Shown here piece after piece: positions 1-11,278 of a DNA stretch of 64,000 nt. The notes below the pieces were generated by a model. The model was not told the origin of the DNA. It did not search any database and saw only the letters and a list, made by a program, of their open reading frames with translations. A program made the position numbers and the translations under genes. The stretch covers positions 3,590,058 to 3,654,057 of the forward strand of contig NC_035168.2 in the NCBI RefSeq assembly GCF_001659605.2, given 5' to 3'. Origin of the DNA: Manihot esculenta (Eukaryota > Streptophyta > Magnoliopsida > Malpighiales > Euphorbiaceae). The first letter of the stretch is position 1; the number at the start of each line of letters is the position of its first letter.

Positions 1-719
1 AAGAGGTAAGGGAAGATCCTGAACTTCCTTTCTTGATTTTTGAAGGTTTTATGGAAGTTGTATGGGTAGTATGCATGAGTAGGTTTAGATGAGGTTTTTG
101 GTGTATATGCATGCTTAAGTGTTATTTGGTATGTTTATTGCAGGTGTTAGGAGAGGTTTAGACCTCTTTATGCATGTTATATGGTATATGTTAGTTGGGA
201 GTAGTTGTTATGCATGTTGGATAGGTTTTGGGTAAAGTTTGCATGAAACAGAGCAGGTTTCTGCCCAACGGGCAAAAACCAGGTTCGGCCGCCGAAGGAA
301 GGTTCGGCCGCCGAACCCCTTGTGGAGGCAGTTTCGGCTGCCAAAGCTTGCCCCCGAACATTTGGACTTTCGTCTCTGGAGGCAAGGTTCAGCTGCCGAA
401 AGTGCCGTCGAAGGTTGAGTTTCGTCTCTGGACGAGACTTTCGGCTGCCGAAGGTGCCGCCAAACATGCATGAGTTTCGTCTCTGGAGGGGAGTTTTGGC
501 CGTCGAACCTGCCGCCGAAAGTGCCCTGTCCAGCTTTCTTTTGCATGTTTTATGTGATTGTTCTAGGATGCTTTAGAGGGTTTTTGGGGAGTTTCTTAGC
601 GATGTTCTTGAGTTAGTTTGGTCTCTCATTTCAGTCCACCTGTGTAGGAACGGACCAGAGGAACCAAGGACCGATCTGGATCCTAGTGCCGGTAGCAGTT
701 CGGTTTTCGGGCTGTTACA
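1..719 (+). mobile_element. 3' part of an LTR (gypsy-like), cut by the window edge
   Basis: The stretch is GC-richer than the rest of the window and ends in TGTTACA, a typical LTR end, at 719. Between 284 and about 505 it carries six copies or near copies of a 13-bp palindrome TTCGGCNGCCGAA, with TTTCGTCTCTGGA recurring about every 54 bp. No primer-binding site of the TGGTATCAGAGC kind follows position 719, so this is more likely a 3' LTR or solo LTR than a 5' LTR. Orientation is inferred from the end motif. I recall similar palindrome-rich LTRs from Euphorbiaceae chromovirus elements, but could not compare. Short ORFs here are chance products of the repeats. Confidence 0.6.
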
Positions 720-729
720 CAGAGGACAT

Positions 730-2157
730 CACCCATCAGTCTCCGGCGAGCATGGTAGCTGAAATTATCCGGGAGCGGATGTTTGGTGGGGTCACGGAGG
801 CTTCGGATCCTCGCTTATTGGCTCTCACCGGCCTCTTGGCCAGCTCTACTCAATAGCAAGTGGCCTTCCGGGCTCGGTCTAGAGAGCAGCTGGGGGATAC
901 TGCCAGGGAGATGCTCTTGATGGTAACTTGCGCTTGTCTCTTTTCTATTTTTAATTTACTTTTACCTTTCTTTACCTTCTGACTTCATTTATTTTCTCTT
1001 TTGCTAGGCAATGGGTGTTTTCATGGAGATAGATGCTCGGGATCGCGCCCTCAGGGACTCAGTGGACCGCCGTATTGAGGAGGCACGTCTCGAGGAGAAC
1101 TTGTCGGCGACTAGCGATGCCCGGAGCAATCTTGCGGCTGCCCAAGAGCACTCCAAGTCCCTCCAGATAGAGCTATATACTACGCGGGAGGCCCTCAAGA
1201 AAGCTGATGGGAGGACAGCTGAGGCAGAAAATCAGCGTGACGAGGCTTTAAAGTAGCTGTCCTCCTTGGAGGAGATCCGACGGATAAAGGGATGAGGCCC
1301 TGAGCCAGAAGGACGAGGCCCGGTACCAGCACGAGTTACTGAAGGCAGATTTTAATGTCGTGCTAGCTCGAAGAGAAGAAGCCCTGGCTCAGGTTGTGGT
1401 CCTCGAGCAAGAGCTGACCAAGTGGGCTGATAGTGAGAGGGACCTGGCCCTGGCAGTAGAGACGTTTAAACTTCAAAGCCAGCATCTCTGCCAGGAGGTC
1501 GAGATTCTTAAGAAAAGATGTGCGGCCTTGCTCGAGGACGCCAAGCATGCTGAGGACAGAGTCCAGCTGGAGTGCGAAGAGCGCTTAAGGGAGTACAAGG
1601 AGTCGACTGAGTTGAAAGAAAAGATTGAACAGGCCTGTGAGGCTCATCTTCAGAGCTATAAGGACTCTTTGGAGCTGAAAGCCAAGATAGCTAAGGCCTG
1701 CGAGGAGCGACTTGCGGAATTTAAAGCCTCTGGGGAGATGAAGACGGCCATATGGAATAAGGGCTTCCGCATGTTCGTCTCTGGATACAATCGAGGCTTA
1801 AGGATTGCCAGATATGCCCCCTCCACACCGTTGGCTGAACTCCAAGCCGCTGAGGAAGACTCCGATGGTGAGGAGGTGCTTTACGGGGAGGATGACAGGC
1901 CCTTGCCTAAGGGAGCTTCTCGTACTGTAGCTGGGCCTTCTGAGGCAGATGCCGAGCTGGGGAAGGAAGATGAAGGTGCTGGGCCTCAGAGGCAGGAGAT
2001 TGTGCCCTTTGTGGGTACTGGGGGGTCTGTGCCAGAGGGTGCCAGGCCTCCCATAGATAGTAATGTAAATAATGTTAATGTAGATAAAGATAGTGTAGAT
2101 GATGATGTTCCTAGGCATGTAAGTCCTTTAAGGACAGTTTTTCCTTCAGTAGAGTAG
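730..2157 (+). pseudogene. Decayed coiled-coil ORF of a plant transposon-protein type, with a likely intron
   Basis: Reading starts near the ATG at 752 (MVAEIIRERMFGG...). It meets a TAG after 34 codons, resumes to a splice-like donor after GATG at about 924 (gtaact) and continues after a pyrimidine-rich tract ending in AG at about 1009. The downstream exon (MGVFMEIDARDRALRD...) is a long charged coiled coil. A TAG interrupts it at 1254, a one-base frameshift lies near 1284-1290, and it then runs open from 1360 to 2157. The last 90 residues are acidic and low in complexity. Architecture and context resemble the 'putative gypsy-type transposon' proteins of plant genomes (N-terminal domain, intron, coiled coil); this is family recall, not a search. 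It could also be an antisense extra ORF of a gypsy element. It cannot encode a full protein as it stands. Confidence 0.6.
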
Positions 2158-2939
2158 GTGTTTAGAATAGGTTGTAATTTTTGTTTTCCTTTTAATGAAA
2201 TTCAGTTTTCTAATTGTATTTGTACTTGAGTTATTGTTATTTATTTTTCTGGCCTTATCGGATTACTTAATCTGTTAAAAGCCCAATTTACTTAATCTGC
2301 CAATGTGTTTAAGAATAATGCTCAATAATTTTTCCTAAGGAATCAATCATGCTGTTTTTTCATTTTTTGCCCTTAAGCTAATCAGGGCTGGAAATTTAGC
2401 AAGAAACTTGGCTTCTAACTTATGGACTTTTTCAATTTCACAAGGGCATTCTTATCTGCAGGCCTTTTTCAAACTGAATCTGCCTTAAGGATAAAAATCT
2501 TTAAGCTACGCGTTTAATTAATCTCCCGCAGGATTCAAACATATCAGGTCTTCACCATGAGTTCGATTTTTAATAATTGACTAAACTTCCAACTCACGAG
2601 TTTCTACAACCTCGTACAGGCGTTCTTATTATTTTTTATTCTGTTAACTCGTCCACAATGCGAGCTCAGACGTATAATATTCATATAACTAAAGTGAAAT
2701 AGATCATGTACCTTTTAAAGTGATGAGCAGGGCTGGCCTTTTTATTTTTAGTTCTATTCTGATAGGAATCGAGGCTGGGGCATTGTCTGCTCATGCTTTA
2801 GGTTTCCTCTTGGATCATAGAAGGCTTGTAGCTTCAGTTTGCCCTTGAGCTTTCTGAGTTCGGCCCTTTTCTTGCTTGCTTTTTCGGGCTTATATTTGCG
2901 TGTCTCAGGTCGGTACTTTTGGCTTTACGTTGCTTTTGT
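2158..2939. other. Non-coding spacer between the coiled-coil ORF and the repeat array
   Basis: There is no credible ORF. Sequence just after the ORF stop is T-rich with AATGAAATT-like poly(A) signal candidates near 2195. The last ~70 bases (from about 2870) carry diverged forms of the TCTCAGxTCGG segment of the following tandem repeats, so the array fades in gradually. Confidence 0.5.
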
Positions 2940-3597
2940 TTTCTCAGCTCGGTTTTTTAGTGCCGGGAGATCTTGGGGATCCCGATCACCTACCTCCCTG
3001 AGGTCTTGTCATCTCAGCCGGTTTTGTGGTGCCAGGAGATCTTGGGGATCTCGGTCACCTACCTGACTGAGGTCTTGCACAAGATTCAGGCACTGTGGCC
3101 TTACTGTCGCTTCGTCATCTCAGTTTGGCTTTGTGGCGCCGGGAGATCTTGGGGATCCCGGTCACCTACCTCCCTGAGGTCTTGCGCAAGATTCAGGCAC
3201 TGTGGCCTTACTGTCGCTTCGTCATCTCAATTCGACTTTGTGGCGCCGGGAGATCTTGGGGATCCCGGTCACCTACCTCCCTGAGGTCTTGCGCAAGATT
3301 CAGGCACTGTGGCCTTACTGTCGCTTCGTCATCTCAGTTCGGCTTTGTGGCGCCGGGAGATCTCAGGATCCATGTCACCTACCTCCCTGAGGTCTTGCGC
3401 AAGATTCAGGCACTGTGGCCTTACTGTCGCTTCGTCATCTCAGTTCGGCTTTGTGGCGCCGGGAGATCTCGGGGATCTCGGTCACCTACCTCCCTAAGGC
3501 CTTGCGCAAGATTCAGGCACTGTGGCCTTATTGTCGCTTTGTCATCTCAGTTCGGCTTTGTGGCGCCGGAAGATCTTGGGGATCCCAGTCACCTAAT
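2940..3597 (+). repeat. Tandem array of ~107-bp units
   Basis: The core GCCGGGAGATCTTGGGGATC recurs near 2961, 3029, 3138, 3245, 3352, 3459 and 3566. The later copies are spaced exactly 107 bp apart and nearly identical. The first two are shorter (~67 bp) and lack the segment containing GATTCAGGCACTGTGGCC. The array abuts the LTR end at 3598 with no spacer. Overlapping ORFs of 60-175 codons run through it in several frames because 107 is not a multiple of three, so they are repeat artefacts. Such arrays are known in untranslated regions of some plant gypsy elements. Confidence 0.9.
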
Positions 3598-4097
3598 TGA
3601 TGATATGAGATCCAAAAAATAGGGTTTTACAAGGGTTCTGTGAACTTAGAAAAAACTTACTTCGAGAGGTGAATGCCCCTCTCCTTTTATTCTTTTTCTT
3701 CGTCTGTCAGTGACGTGTAACGGTCTCACTGCCATTGGGTCATCTGTCTCTGCCACACGGATACGGACGTACGAAGATATCGGATATCTGCTCCATACGT
3801 AACGGCAATTTAATTCTCCCCTGGCACGCATGCGGATGGACCTGCTAGGCGAATGGGCTGGCTGCCTTTCCTCCTTCGGGCTGGGCCGAAAGATGAGAGT
3901 AGGACTGGAGCCCAAAGGAGGTCTGGTCTCTGGGTTGGAAGGGCTGGGCCGGCCTAATTGAGAGATCTAAATGGAGGCCGGTCTCCAGGATGAGCGGGCT
4001 AGACTTGGTTCGCTCAGGAGGCTTAGAAGCCTTCGGATCATGGGCTGTCATTATGGGTCCGACCTCGTAACGGGATGGTGAGATCCAGCGGTCATCA
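3598..4097 (-). mobile_element. Complete 500-bp LTR, reverse orientation
   Basis: On the minus strand it begins TGATGACC (4097) and ends ATATCATCA (3598), giving TG...CA ends and a perfect 6-bp terminal inverted repeat TGATGA/TCATCA. Homology to the LTR at 60475-60932 fixes the orientation: both share CAATGGCA..., GTTACACGTCACT, and the ending CAGAACCC-TTGTAAAACCCTATTTTTTG. In the other copy a TATATAAG lies at the matching place upstream of the presumed start site. The flanks, ACCCT (4098) and CTAAT (3593-3597), are not a target-site duplication. The tandem array or the rest of an element therefore adjoins it on the low-coordinate side. No tRNA primer site is visible at 3597. Confidence 0.8.
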
Positions 4098-7000
4098 ACC
4101 CTTAACGTATATAATAATTTTAGATTGGCTGAGTGTATAAACTCAAATGCGAAAAAAAATTTATCATATTTTTTAAAAATAAATAATAAACTATTCAAAT
4201 AAATAAATATATGGTTGAGAGTTAAGTTTTGTGCCAATTTGTGACACTTCATCTAACAAATAGCAATTGATATCATTAAATCTTAGCATATAAGTTCAAA
4301 TAGACCTGAAAAGTTATGGAAATCTTATCAATGATGAAACAACTCTTCAATGCGTAAGAAATAAAAGTCTTAAGAATCTACAATAAATGAATATTAACAA
4401 AATGATATTTTTCGTAATAATAGAATACATTAAATGAATATTAATAAAATTATTTATCTAACTTTATTATAAAAATAGATATAAAGCAATAATTAAAAAT
4501 TACAGTTTTATACTTAAAGCGTAGTCATAAATCAACAGTAACAATTTGAAATTTATTGTATTTTCTCGTTATGAGTATAAAGTATTATCATAAAGTTGTT
4601 TGAGCTTGAATCGGAAGTGATAGTAAGGTAAACTCTCCTGATAATAGCAACTACTTAATTCAAACCACTGAACTAATAGATAAGCTTTTCACCTAAGATG
4701 CTTCTTTAATCGGAGGTGCTTACGCACATGATGAGCCAGAGCCAATTTAGCCAGCCTACAGATCTAGCCAAAGTCTTTAGTCCATTATTTCATGAGACAT
4801 TAAGGGAAAAAAAAAGTAAACAACAAGAGCCAGATATGTCCTTAGAAAGTAGCATAAGCAAGGCAAGATCATAAGGCCGTGCAAAAGAGAAACAATAAAA
4901 ACATTTTGGTTAATTACATGTGTTACAATATTTGATGTCATAACACTAAAAAACACTCGTCTGAAGAAATGGCCAAAATAATTGTCATACTTTATTTTTT
5001 TTAAATCCTGTAAGAGAAGAGAGGCAAAGAGGGGGTCCCAATCCCACGAGCAAGAAAAAGGACAGGTTGCACGCCCTACAGAAGCAGAGGTTGCATTTGA
5101 GATTTAAAGCACCTGGGGCCTGAGGGCTACCAACTTTTTGAGATTGGGACAGTGACATATTAATACAAAGGACACACACAGAGAGAAAAAGTCTATAGAT
5201 AAGTACACATGCCTCATCTTTCTTCAACTCGGAACTTCAATTGGACTCCACATGCATGCAGATGCAGTAGTTAAAAAGGTAAAAAAATCACTAAGGAAAA
5301 AAAGCACAACTTGTGAATGCTGATTAACTCTTCTTTGTTGCTTGTTCACATGTCAAGTTATCTCATTTGCTATGCCTATGTAAGTATCAGTAGAAACAAG
5401 AGTAATTACTATTCCGTTCGAATTGAAAAAATCGATCAAATTAAAAGAATTTAAAATTTTAATTTTATATCAAAATAAAAATACTTCAGTTTAATTTTAA
5501 ATTTTAATTTGATTTAGGGGTATTTTTTACAAATTGCTAAATTCAATGCATATATAATTGTGACTATTCATAAGATACTGTGTTGAATTATTGTATTGCT
5601 TGTTCTATCTTTTCTTGAAGAGCTGAAATTTCTCAAATTATTATTGGCATTATTTTAGTTAAATTTCTATATTTATGTTACATCTGATGAGCATAAAAGA
5701 TGGCAGAGGAATGTAGGGCCATTGTTTTGGCATATGGCAAAGAATACCTGGAAAATATTGTTCATGCTCAGCCTAGGGTTCCATTGCTAGCTGCTGCTGC
5801 TGCTGCATGTACTTGATTTTCTAATTAAAAACTTGACCAACATCCATTATATACCCCCAAGGTTTCCAATGCTTTTCTAATAAAGTGCTTTGATATTTTT
5901 CTTTTAATGTATATGGATGCGGTAATTGGGGTGTTAGAATCTCGATTCTCCTAATTCAATTAAATATATTTATTATTGGATTAATTTTGTGAGTATAATT
6001 AAATTAAAAAATTTTTAATTTTTTTATTTTCAATAAAAATTTTATAAAATTTAATGTAATTACATTAAATTTTATAAAATTTTTAATTTCATTGATATAT
6101 TACTTTTCCTCATTCAAACTGATTTCCTTTACTCATATAAAATTTATATAAATTAATTTATATATTTAATTAATTAAATTTACAATTATTAATTAAATTA
6201 CTGTACATATTTATACTTCAATAAAGGTGAATATTGCTTTTTGTAGTAATCATTATTATTGTTATAAAAAATAATAATTTAATCTGATTCAATTAGTAAA
6301 TGGTAAGGCCGCATGATAGAGATGGCTCAGAGCATCACAACTTATTATTTAATCTTATATTATGGAAAAAATTTTACTTGCTTCATTAATTTTTTAAAAT
6401 ATATTAAAATATTTTTAAAATTTTAAAAAATTTATTAATAAATTATTTTATTAATTTTAATCGTTAAATATAATATATAATACTAACTGTTAATAAAAAA
6501 TAACTTTTTATAATTCACCCTTTTAATTAAAACACTAAATATTATTATAAAATGAATAAAAAACAAAATTATAATTTAATTTATATAATATAAAAAAACT
6601 CATTTAATTTTATAAAATTATTTATTAATTAATTTTTTATATTGAAAATATTTTAAATTTTTTAATAATATTTAAATTATTAAAATTAATTAATAAATTT
6701 TTAAAAATTTAATAGGTATTTTCATATATTTTTCCAAACTAAACAGTAACTAATAAATTTTTAATTTTTCCTTAAAAAATACTAATGGTATAATTGGAGT
6801 TGGTTCCTCTATTCCGTACTTAAAATGGGGGAAGGTGGAGGCAAAATCATTTACGAAGTCAACATGAAATCAGATTCGCAATTTATCTTTTCCCATTCAT
6901 AATTTCTGATCTTTCACACCAATTAACAAAGTAAACCCAATACCAGTCCCCTATTGTTATTCATCGCTATGGCGTTGTTTATTGAGCTGAAAGATCTCCG

Positions 7001-7310
7001 AGTTTAAACTTTATCAAATCAAATTACCGAAAGAGAAAAGAAAAAAATCTTAAAAGCAATAATCTAATCGCCTTGCAGCCTCTTTCAAGCCTAGAATCTT
7101 CTTCTCAATTGCGTCATCAAATTGTAATTTACAGCACTAAAGCAATCTAAACCAAACATTTCTTTTTTCCAATCCAGTCCAATCACACAACCATCAACAA
7201 GAAAAAGATGGAATCCCAAGAAACAAACAAAGAAGAAGTGATGGAAAAATTTAAAATATTTACCAGTTTGAAGTAATTAACAGCGTTAACATGGAGAGGC
7301 TAGCTATTCT
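4098..7310. other. Intergenic, AT-rich; no supported gene
   Basis: 4.1-4.7 kb and 5.4-6.8 kb are AT-rich with no coding signal. 4.7-5.3 kb has more balanced composition, with an 80-codon minus ORF (4985-5227) that shows no motif. 6362-6737 may be a degenerate inverted-repeat element: TGGAAAAA...CATTAATTTTTTAAAA at the left is roughly complementary to the right end finishing in TTTTTCCA. 6830-7310 is probably the 3' untranslated and downstream region of the minus-strand gene at 7311-7916. Confidence 0.4.
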
Positions 7311-7916
7311 CTATTTTTTAACCTTAGCCTTAGGTGAATCTCTGTGCAGGTGACTCATGCCAGGAGCCTCTCTTTGAGAAGGACTTCTCCAAAACCCAGT
7401 ACTGTAAAATGTCTCCCACATCTCCTTCTCTAGCTTCACCATCGCCGCCTCCTCCTCCCCCTCCGACGAAGACGATTCCTCTGAATCGGACTTCAAGGCC
7501 ATCAACTCATGGGCACTTGCCGACGGATGAATTTCTATCACTGTTTCATCGCACCCACATTGGCATCTCTTTGTTCTAGGCGGCAGCAATCCTTTCTTGA
7601 TCAGTTGCTTCCTCCGTTTCCTCCTCAAAGCCCGTCGCCAGAGCCCAGTGGGAACTTTGTAGATTGTGAGGTATAGAAGGTTCACTAACGCACATGGACA
7701 ACAACAGCAGACTGCGGCACACTCAGCCGTCGTCCCTCCTGCTAGTTCTGCGAAACGGCCGCTACAGCTGGAGGAGTTTGAGGAGGCGGAGTTGCTGTGT
7801 CGTTGAAGAAGTGGGCGACGATTGTTTAATGAGGTTGAAGAAGAAGATGTGGATTGTAAAGGCTGTGGGCGATGGATAAATATCTGCCCACCTATCAAAG
7901 ATTGCTTCTTTGACAT
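7311..7916 (-). CDS. Conserved plant protein of unknown function, Cys-rich hydrophobic segment
   Basis: This is an uninterrupted 201-codon frame with a true ATG at 7916. The N-terminus (1-55) is Ser/Arg-rich and low in complexity. Residues 64-88 form a conspicuous block, AECAAVCCCCPCALVNLLYL, that could sit in or on a membrane or be lipidated. A strongly basic stretch RRALRRKRRKQLIKKG follows at 94-109, then CQCGC at 118-122, an acidic Ser/Glu tract at 143-157 and a C-terminal KLEKEMWETFYSTGFW block. I recall this block order from a plant-specific family of uncharacterised proteins; no function is known to me. A TATATATAAA lies about 465 bp upstream and a 5'-UTR intron is possible (donor CAG/GTACGC near 8326, acceptor TTGTAG near 8055). 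The base composition and clean frame support a real gene. Confidence 0.8.
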   Translation of the reverse strand: MSKKQSLIGGQIFIHRPQPLQSTSSSSTSLNNRRPLLQRHSNSASSNSSSCSGRFAELAGGTTAECAAVCCCCPCALVNLLYLTIYKVPTGLWRRALRRKRRKQLIKKGLLPPRTKRCQCGCDETVIEIHPSASAHELMALKSDSEESSSSEGEEEAAMVKLEKEMWETFYSTGFWRSPSQREAPGMSHLHRDSPKAKVKK

Positions 7917-8377
7917 GGTGGCGGTGGAGGGGGCAGCAACAGTGGTGCCAGAGTTGTCAATTTCAAAGAACTGGTCTTAACAAATGGTGGGTCTGGGAGA
8001 AACGAAAATTATCTCTTAATCTTGATGAAACTCGCTGGCTTTACGTGCATTGGCTACAAGAAAAATAAGAAAGAATCCAATTCAATCAATCAAGATTAAG
8101 GGGCAAGCACAAAGCAGAACCCCCTTTCTCTTCAAGTATAATTAAAGATAGAGCATCGGAGGCGGTGGTGGGGGCGGAAAACGGCGGAGACCCAGCCTCT
8201 TTCGAGGCTGGGACAGGGAGGTGATCCAAAGCGAGCTAGAAAGAGAAATTTTGATAAGAGGAATCGACAGTGGTGAATCGGTGATGAAGTGGATTTCAGC
8301 TTTGAGGATAGGAGGCGTACCTGAGAGAAGACAATAGAATACTAATCAAAGCTCATGAGAAATAAAAATGGGGTTTT

Positions 8378-8387
8378 TTTATATATA
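8378..8387 (-). promoter_or_regulatory. Likely TATA box of the 7311-7916 gene
   Basis: On the minus strand this reads TATATATAAA followed by a run of A, upstream of a GC-richer leader. That would put transcription start near 8350 and give a leader of about 430 bp, in part possibly an intron. Confidence 0.4.
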
Positions 8388-9150
8388 GTTAAAAAAATAA
8401 ATAAAAGATTTTTTTCCTTTAATTTTTTATTTTTATCAAATTAGGGTTTTTACTCATGTTATCATTGGCAGTTAGGCATTTTGTCTTTATCAAATTTAGG
8501 TTTGCATACCAAAATTTTCCTAATTAGTTGATTTTGTTGGATTGGATGTCACCCATAAATTCATTTTCTACTAAAATCTATCCAATAATTTCGGTTTAAA
8601 ATCATCTATTGCTACCTTCCAAAGTATTTTTTTAAAAAATTGTCTACAATTGAATTTAGTTATCGAAAATTATTTTTGAAAAGAAAAAAAATAATAAAAT
8701 AGAGAATTAAGGCATATTTGGTAATGTTTTCTTGAAAAGGCAAAAACAATGAATTTTATTTTTTCACAAAATAAAACCCAGTAAAATACCACTATGTTAA
8801 TTAGTTCAATTTATTATTATATTCAATTTTTATATTTCATTTGAATAAGAATAATAATATTAAAAAAAGATATTGTATAGTTGTTGCTCTACTGTATTTG
8901 AGTTAGATGGAGAAAAAACAGAGTTATCCAAACCAAATTATTAAATTAAACATGGAGAATTAAGACAGAAAAGTCTTACAAAAGCAAGAAGCAGCCATTT
9001 GTGGGTTCCAATTAAGTCTTTTGGTAGACGTGCATGCACAAATTGCCCTCTCTTTCGTTTATCTTCTCCTTATCATTAGCTTAGTCTGCCGACCTCATTC
9101 AATTTGCCTTTGAACCCTAAATCACCTCCCTTTACAATATGATTATTACT

Positions 9151-9610
9151 TGATAACCGCTTCCAAGTGTGATTATAACAGTCAAATTTTTTATATTTGA
9201 AGTTAAGATCTTAAAAAAGAATATAAAACTAAAATCTATCAGATTCAAGTGGACCGATTCATTATTGCGAGTCCTAATTTAAATATATAAAACAGGCCGA
9301 AAGGATCACGAGTGCTGGTCCAACAAAAAAATTTAGCCTAGTGATGTGATAGAAGATAAAATAAGCAAGTCTACTCACTTTATATTCCTATCCGCATATA
9401 CACTGAAATAAATTAAATGGTCGTTTGATATAAAGGAATGCTCTGATATATCCGTACATATGAGATTGAATAACAGAAATAAATGACACTATAACAGAAA
9501 AGCGGTTAGACGTCACTAACAGATAAAAAAAAAGTGAAAAGACGTGATTTTTTCCAGTCAAATTTATACAATCACCGTAAACTATATTTTTTAAATTTCA
9601 AAATATCATT
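9151..9610 (+). mobile_element. Degenerate LTR of the same family as 3598-4097
   Basis: It starts TGATAACCGCT (compare TGATGACCGCT and TGATAACCACT at the two clear copies). It contains ...ATATCCGTACATATGAG... and GTTAGACGTCACTAACAGATAAAAAA, which aligns with GTTACACGTCACTAGCGGATAAAAAA of the 60.5-kb copy. It ends near TTTTTTAAATTTCAAAATATCAT. The length (~460 bp) agrees with the other copies. Many substitutions are visible, so it is old. There is no coding capacity. Confidence 0.55.
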
Positions 9611-9889
9611 ACTCATTAAAAATTTTATTTTTGTGCGAATTATAACCAAACTCGAAATATTTATATTGTACTAATTTGTTTTTTAAAAAATTGTGTTGAG
9701 ATTCATTTTCTTTATTTTTACTATTTATTATTTATATTTATTAGCAAATTAATTTTTTTATTTTTTATATTTATATGTATTTAATATAATTTTAGGCAGT
9801 TATTATGATATTATTTATAGTAAATATTTCACATTATTAAAAAAATTAAATACTAAAAGAATTAATGGAAAAATTGAGAGATCTAGAAT

Positions 9890-10335
9890 TAATGCTTAGA
9901 TGGCAAGACTTGACTGCCACCTTTGACTATGATGGTGAAAAACTCCACAGTGTGCAGAAGAATAACCTTTTACTGGACAATTATTACCATTCTCGCTTAA
10001 GCGAGTAAGCTATACTCGAAGCAACCTAGACTCTTCTATTATAGGCTGTTAAGCACCGGACGGTCGTGCTCTGTGGGACCCTATCTGACGTGTCGCTTAC
10101 AACGAGTGGGGTTGAAGATGAAACCCACGCGCTGCTTTGGCAGGTGAACAGTATTAAAAAGAAAAAAGAGGGGAAATTAAGTACGACACTGATGTGACGT
10201 GTTGGCTTTATTTGCCCATATAAGTGTTCACTGTTTTCCCACGTGTCATTATACTATACACCTTATTTTAGATGAACGGAGATGATCGAATAAAATATAA
10301 AAAATTGTGGTGGTTTTATATATATTCCCATCCAA
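9890..10335. other. GC-richer island with ACGT-core motifs, no ORF
   Basis: The composition stands out from the AT-rich flanks. ACGT-core sites include TGACGTGTCGC (near 10087), TGTGACGTGTTGG (near 10194) and CCCACGTGTCATTATAC (near 10239). The last is followed by CTATACACC. It looks like promoter or decayed LTR sequence, but no gene follows on either side. Function is unassigned. Confidence 0.35.
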
Positions 10336-10909
10336 GTAATCCAATCTAATCTCAACTTACTTTAGGTCAAATAAATATTAATATAATAAAATATATTTTC
10401 TATCAATTAAATATTATTTTTAATTTTAAATATTTAAAATTATTTACTATTTTTAATTAAATCAAAATTTAAAAAAAATATAAATACACAATAATAAAAA
10501 TTGTAAATAATTTATAATAAAATATTGAAATAATATTTAATTATCTAAAAGCATTTTATTATATTATAACTTATTTAGATTTAAATATAAAATGAGGATT
10601 TTATTTAGCTAAAAGAGTTAAGTTGTGTTATTTAAACATTGGGTTATTTACACTTTTTTCTAAATATAATTTATAATGTTATTTTAAGTTAAACAAAGAT
10701 ATATGGAATGCACGGTTTAGCCTTTTTATAGGAAATAACTTAATATCTTGAAATTTTCAAATTTAAAATCAATACGATATTGATGTGGTCGAATGGTCTA
10801 TTCAAAAAAAAAAACAAAAGAATATTAAGTAGTGGAAGCACTTTCATTCTCAAAATTAATAAACTGAATAAGGATGAGTATAAAAAATTATTTAAAATTT
10901 AAATATAAT

Positions 10910-11180
10910 TATATAAAAATTAAAATTTATTAGATAATATCTGTTAATAGTAATTTTTCGTCGATGGAAAATTTTATGATTATAAACGTAATTAAGATTT
11001 ATTGGACTGTATCAATTAATAGTAATTTAATATCGATCGAATAATGAAAAATTTTATGATTATAGAAATAATTAAAATTTACTGGACTGTACCAATTAAT
11101 AGTAATTTAATATCGATCGGATAATGATAACTTTATATGAGACGTAATCGAGATCTATCGCATATTAAGTTATTAGATAT
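10910..11180 (+). repeat. ~80-bp tandem repeats, about three copies
   Basis: ATTTTATGATTATA occurs at 10971 and 11051, and AATTAATAGTAATTTAATATC at matching offsets 80 bp apart. Partial, more diverged copies lie on both sides (from about 10922 and from 11131). Each unit carries CGATCG-type sequence. It is non-coding. Confidence 0.8.
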
Positions 11181-11278
11181 TTATCATATGATTTCATTTT
11201 ATGACGATAGCTTATAAAATGATTATTCTGTAATATTAAGTATATAATTATTAAATCTTAAAATTTAATAAAAATTAT

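Noticed and set aside
177..576. ORFs on both strands in the first 600 bases
   Set aside because: They lie inside a palindrome-rich LTR and exist in several frames at once.
2839..3622. Overlapping plus-strand ORFs of 60-175 codons
   Set aside because: They follow the 107-bp repeat unit through successive frames and have no start, domain or codon bias of their own.
4985..5227. 80-codon minus ORF
   Set aside because: No motif, no promoter or splice support, composition like the flanks.
4690..5270. Possible microRNA precursor on the minus strand
   Set aside because: I looked for known conserved plant miRNA words and for a foldback of adequate length and found none convincing.
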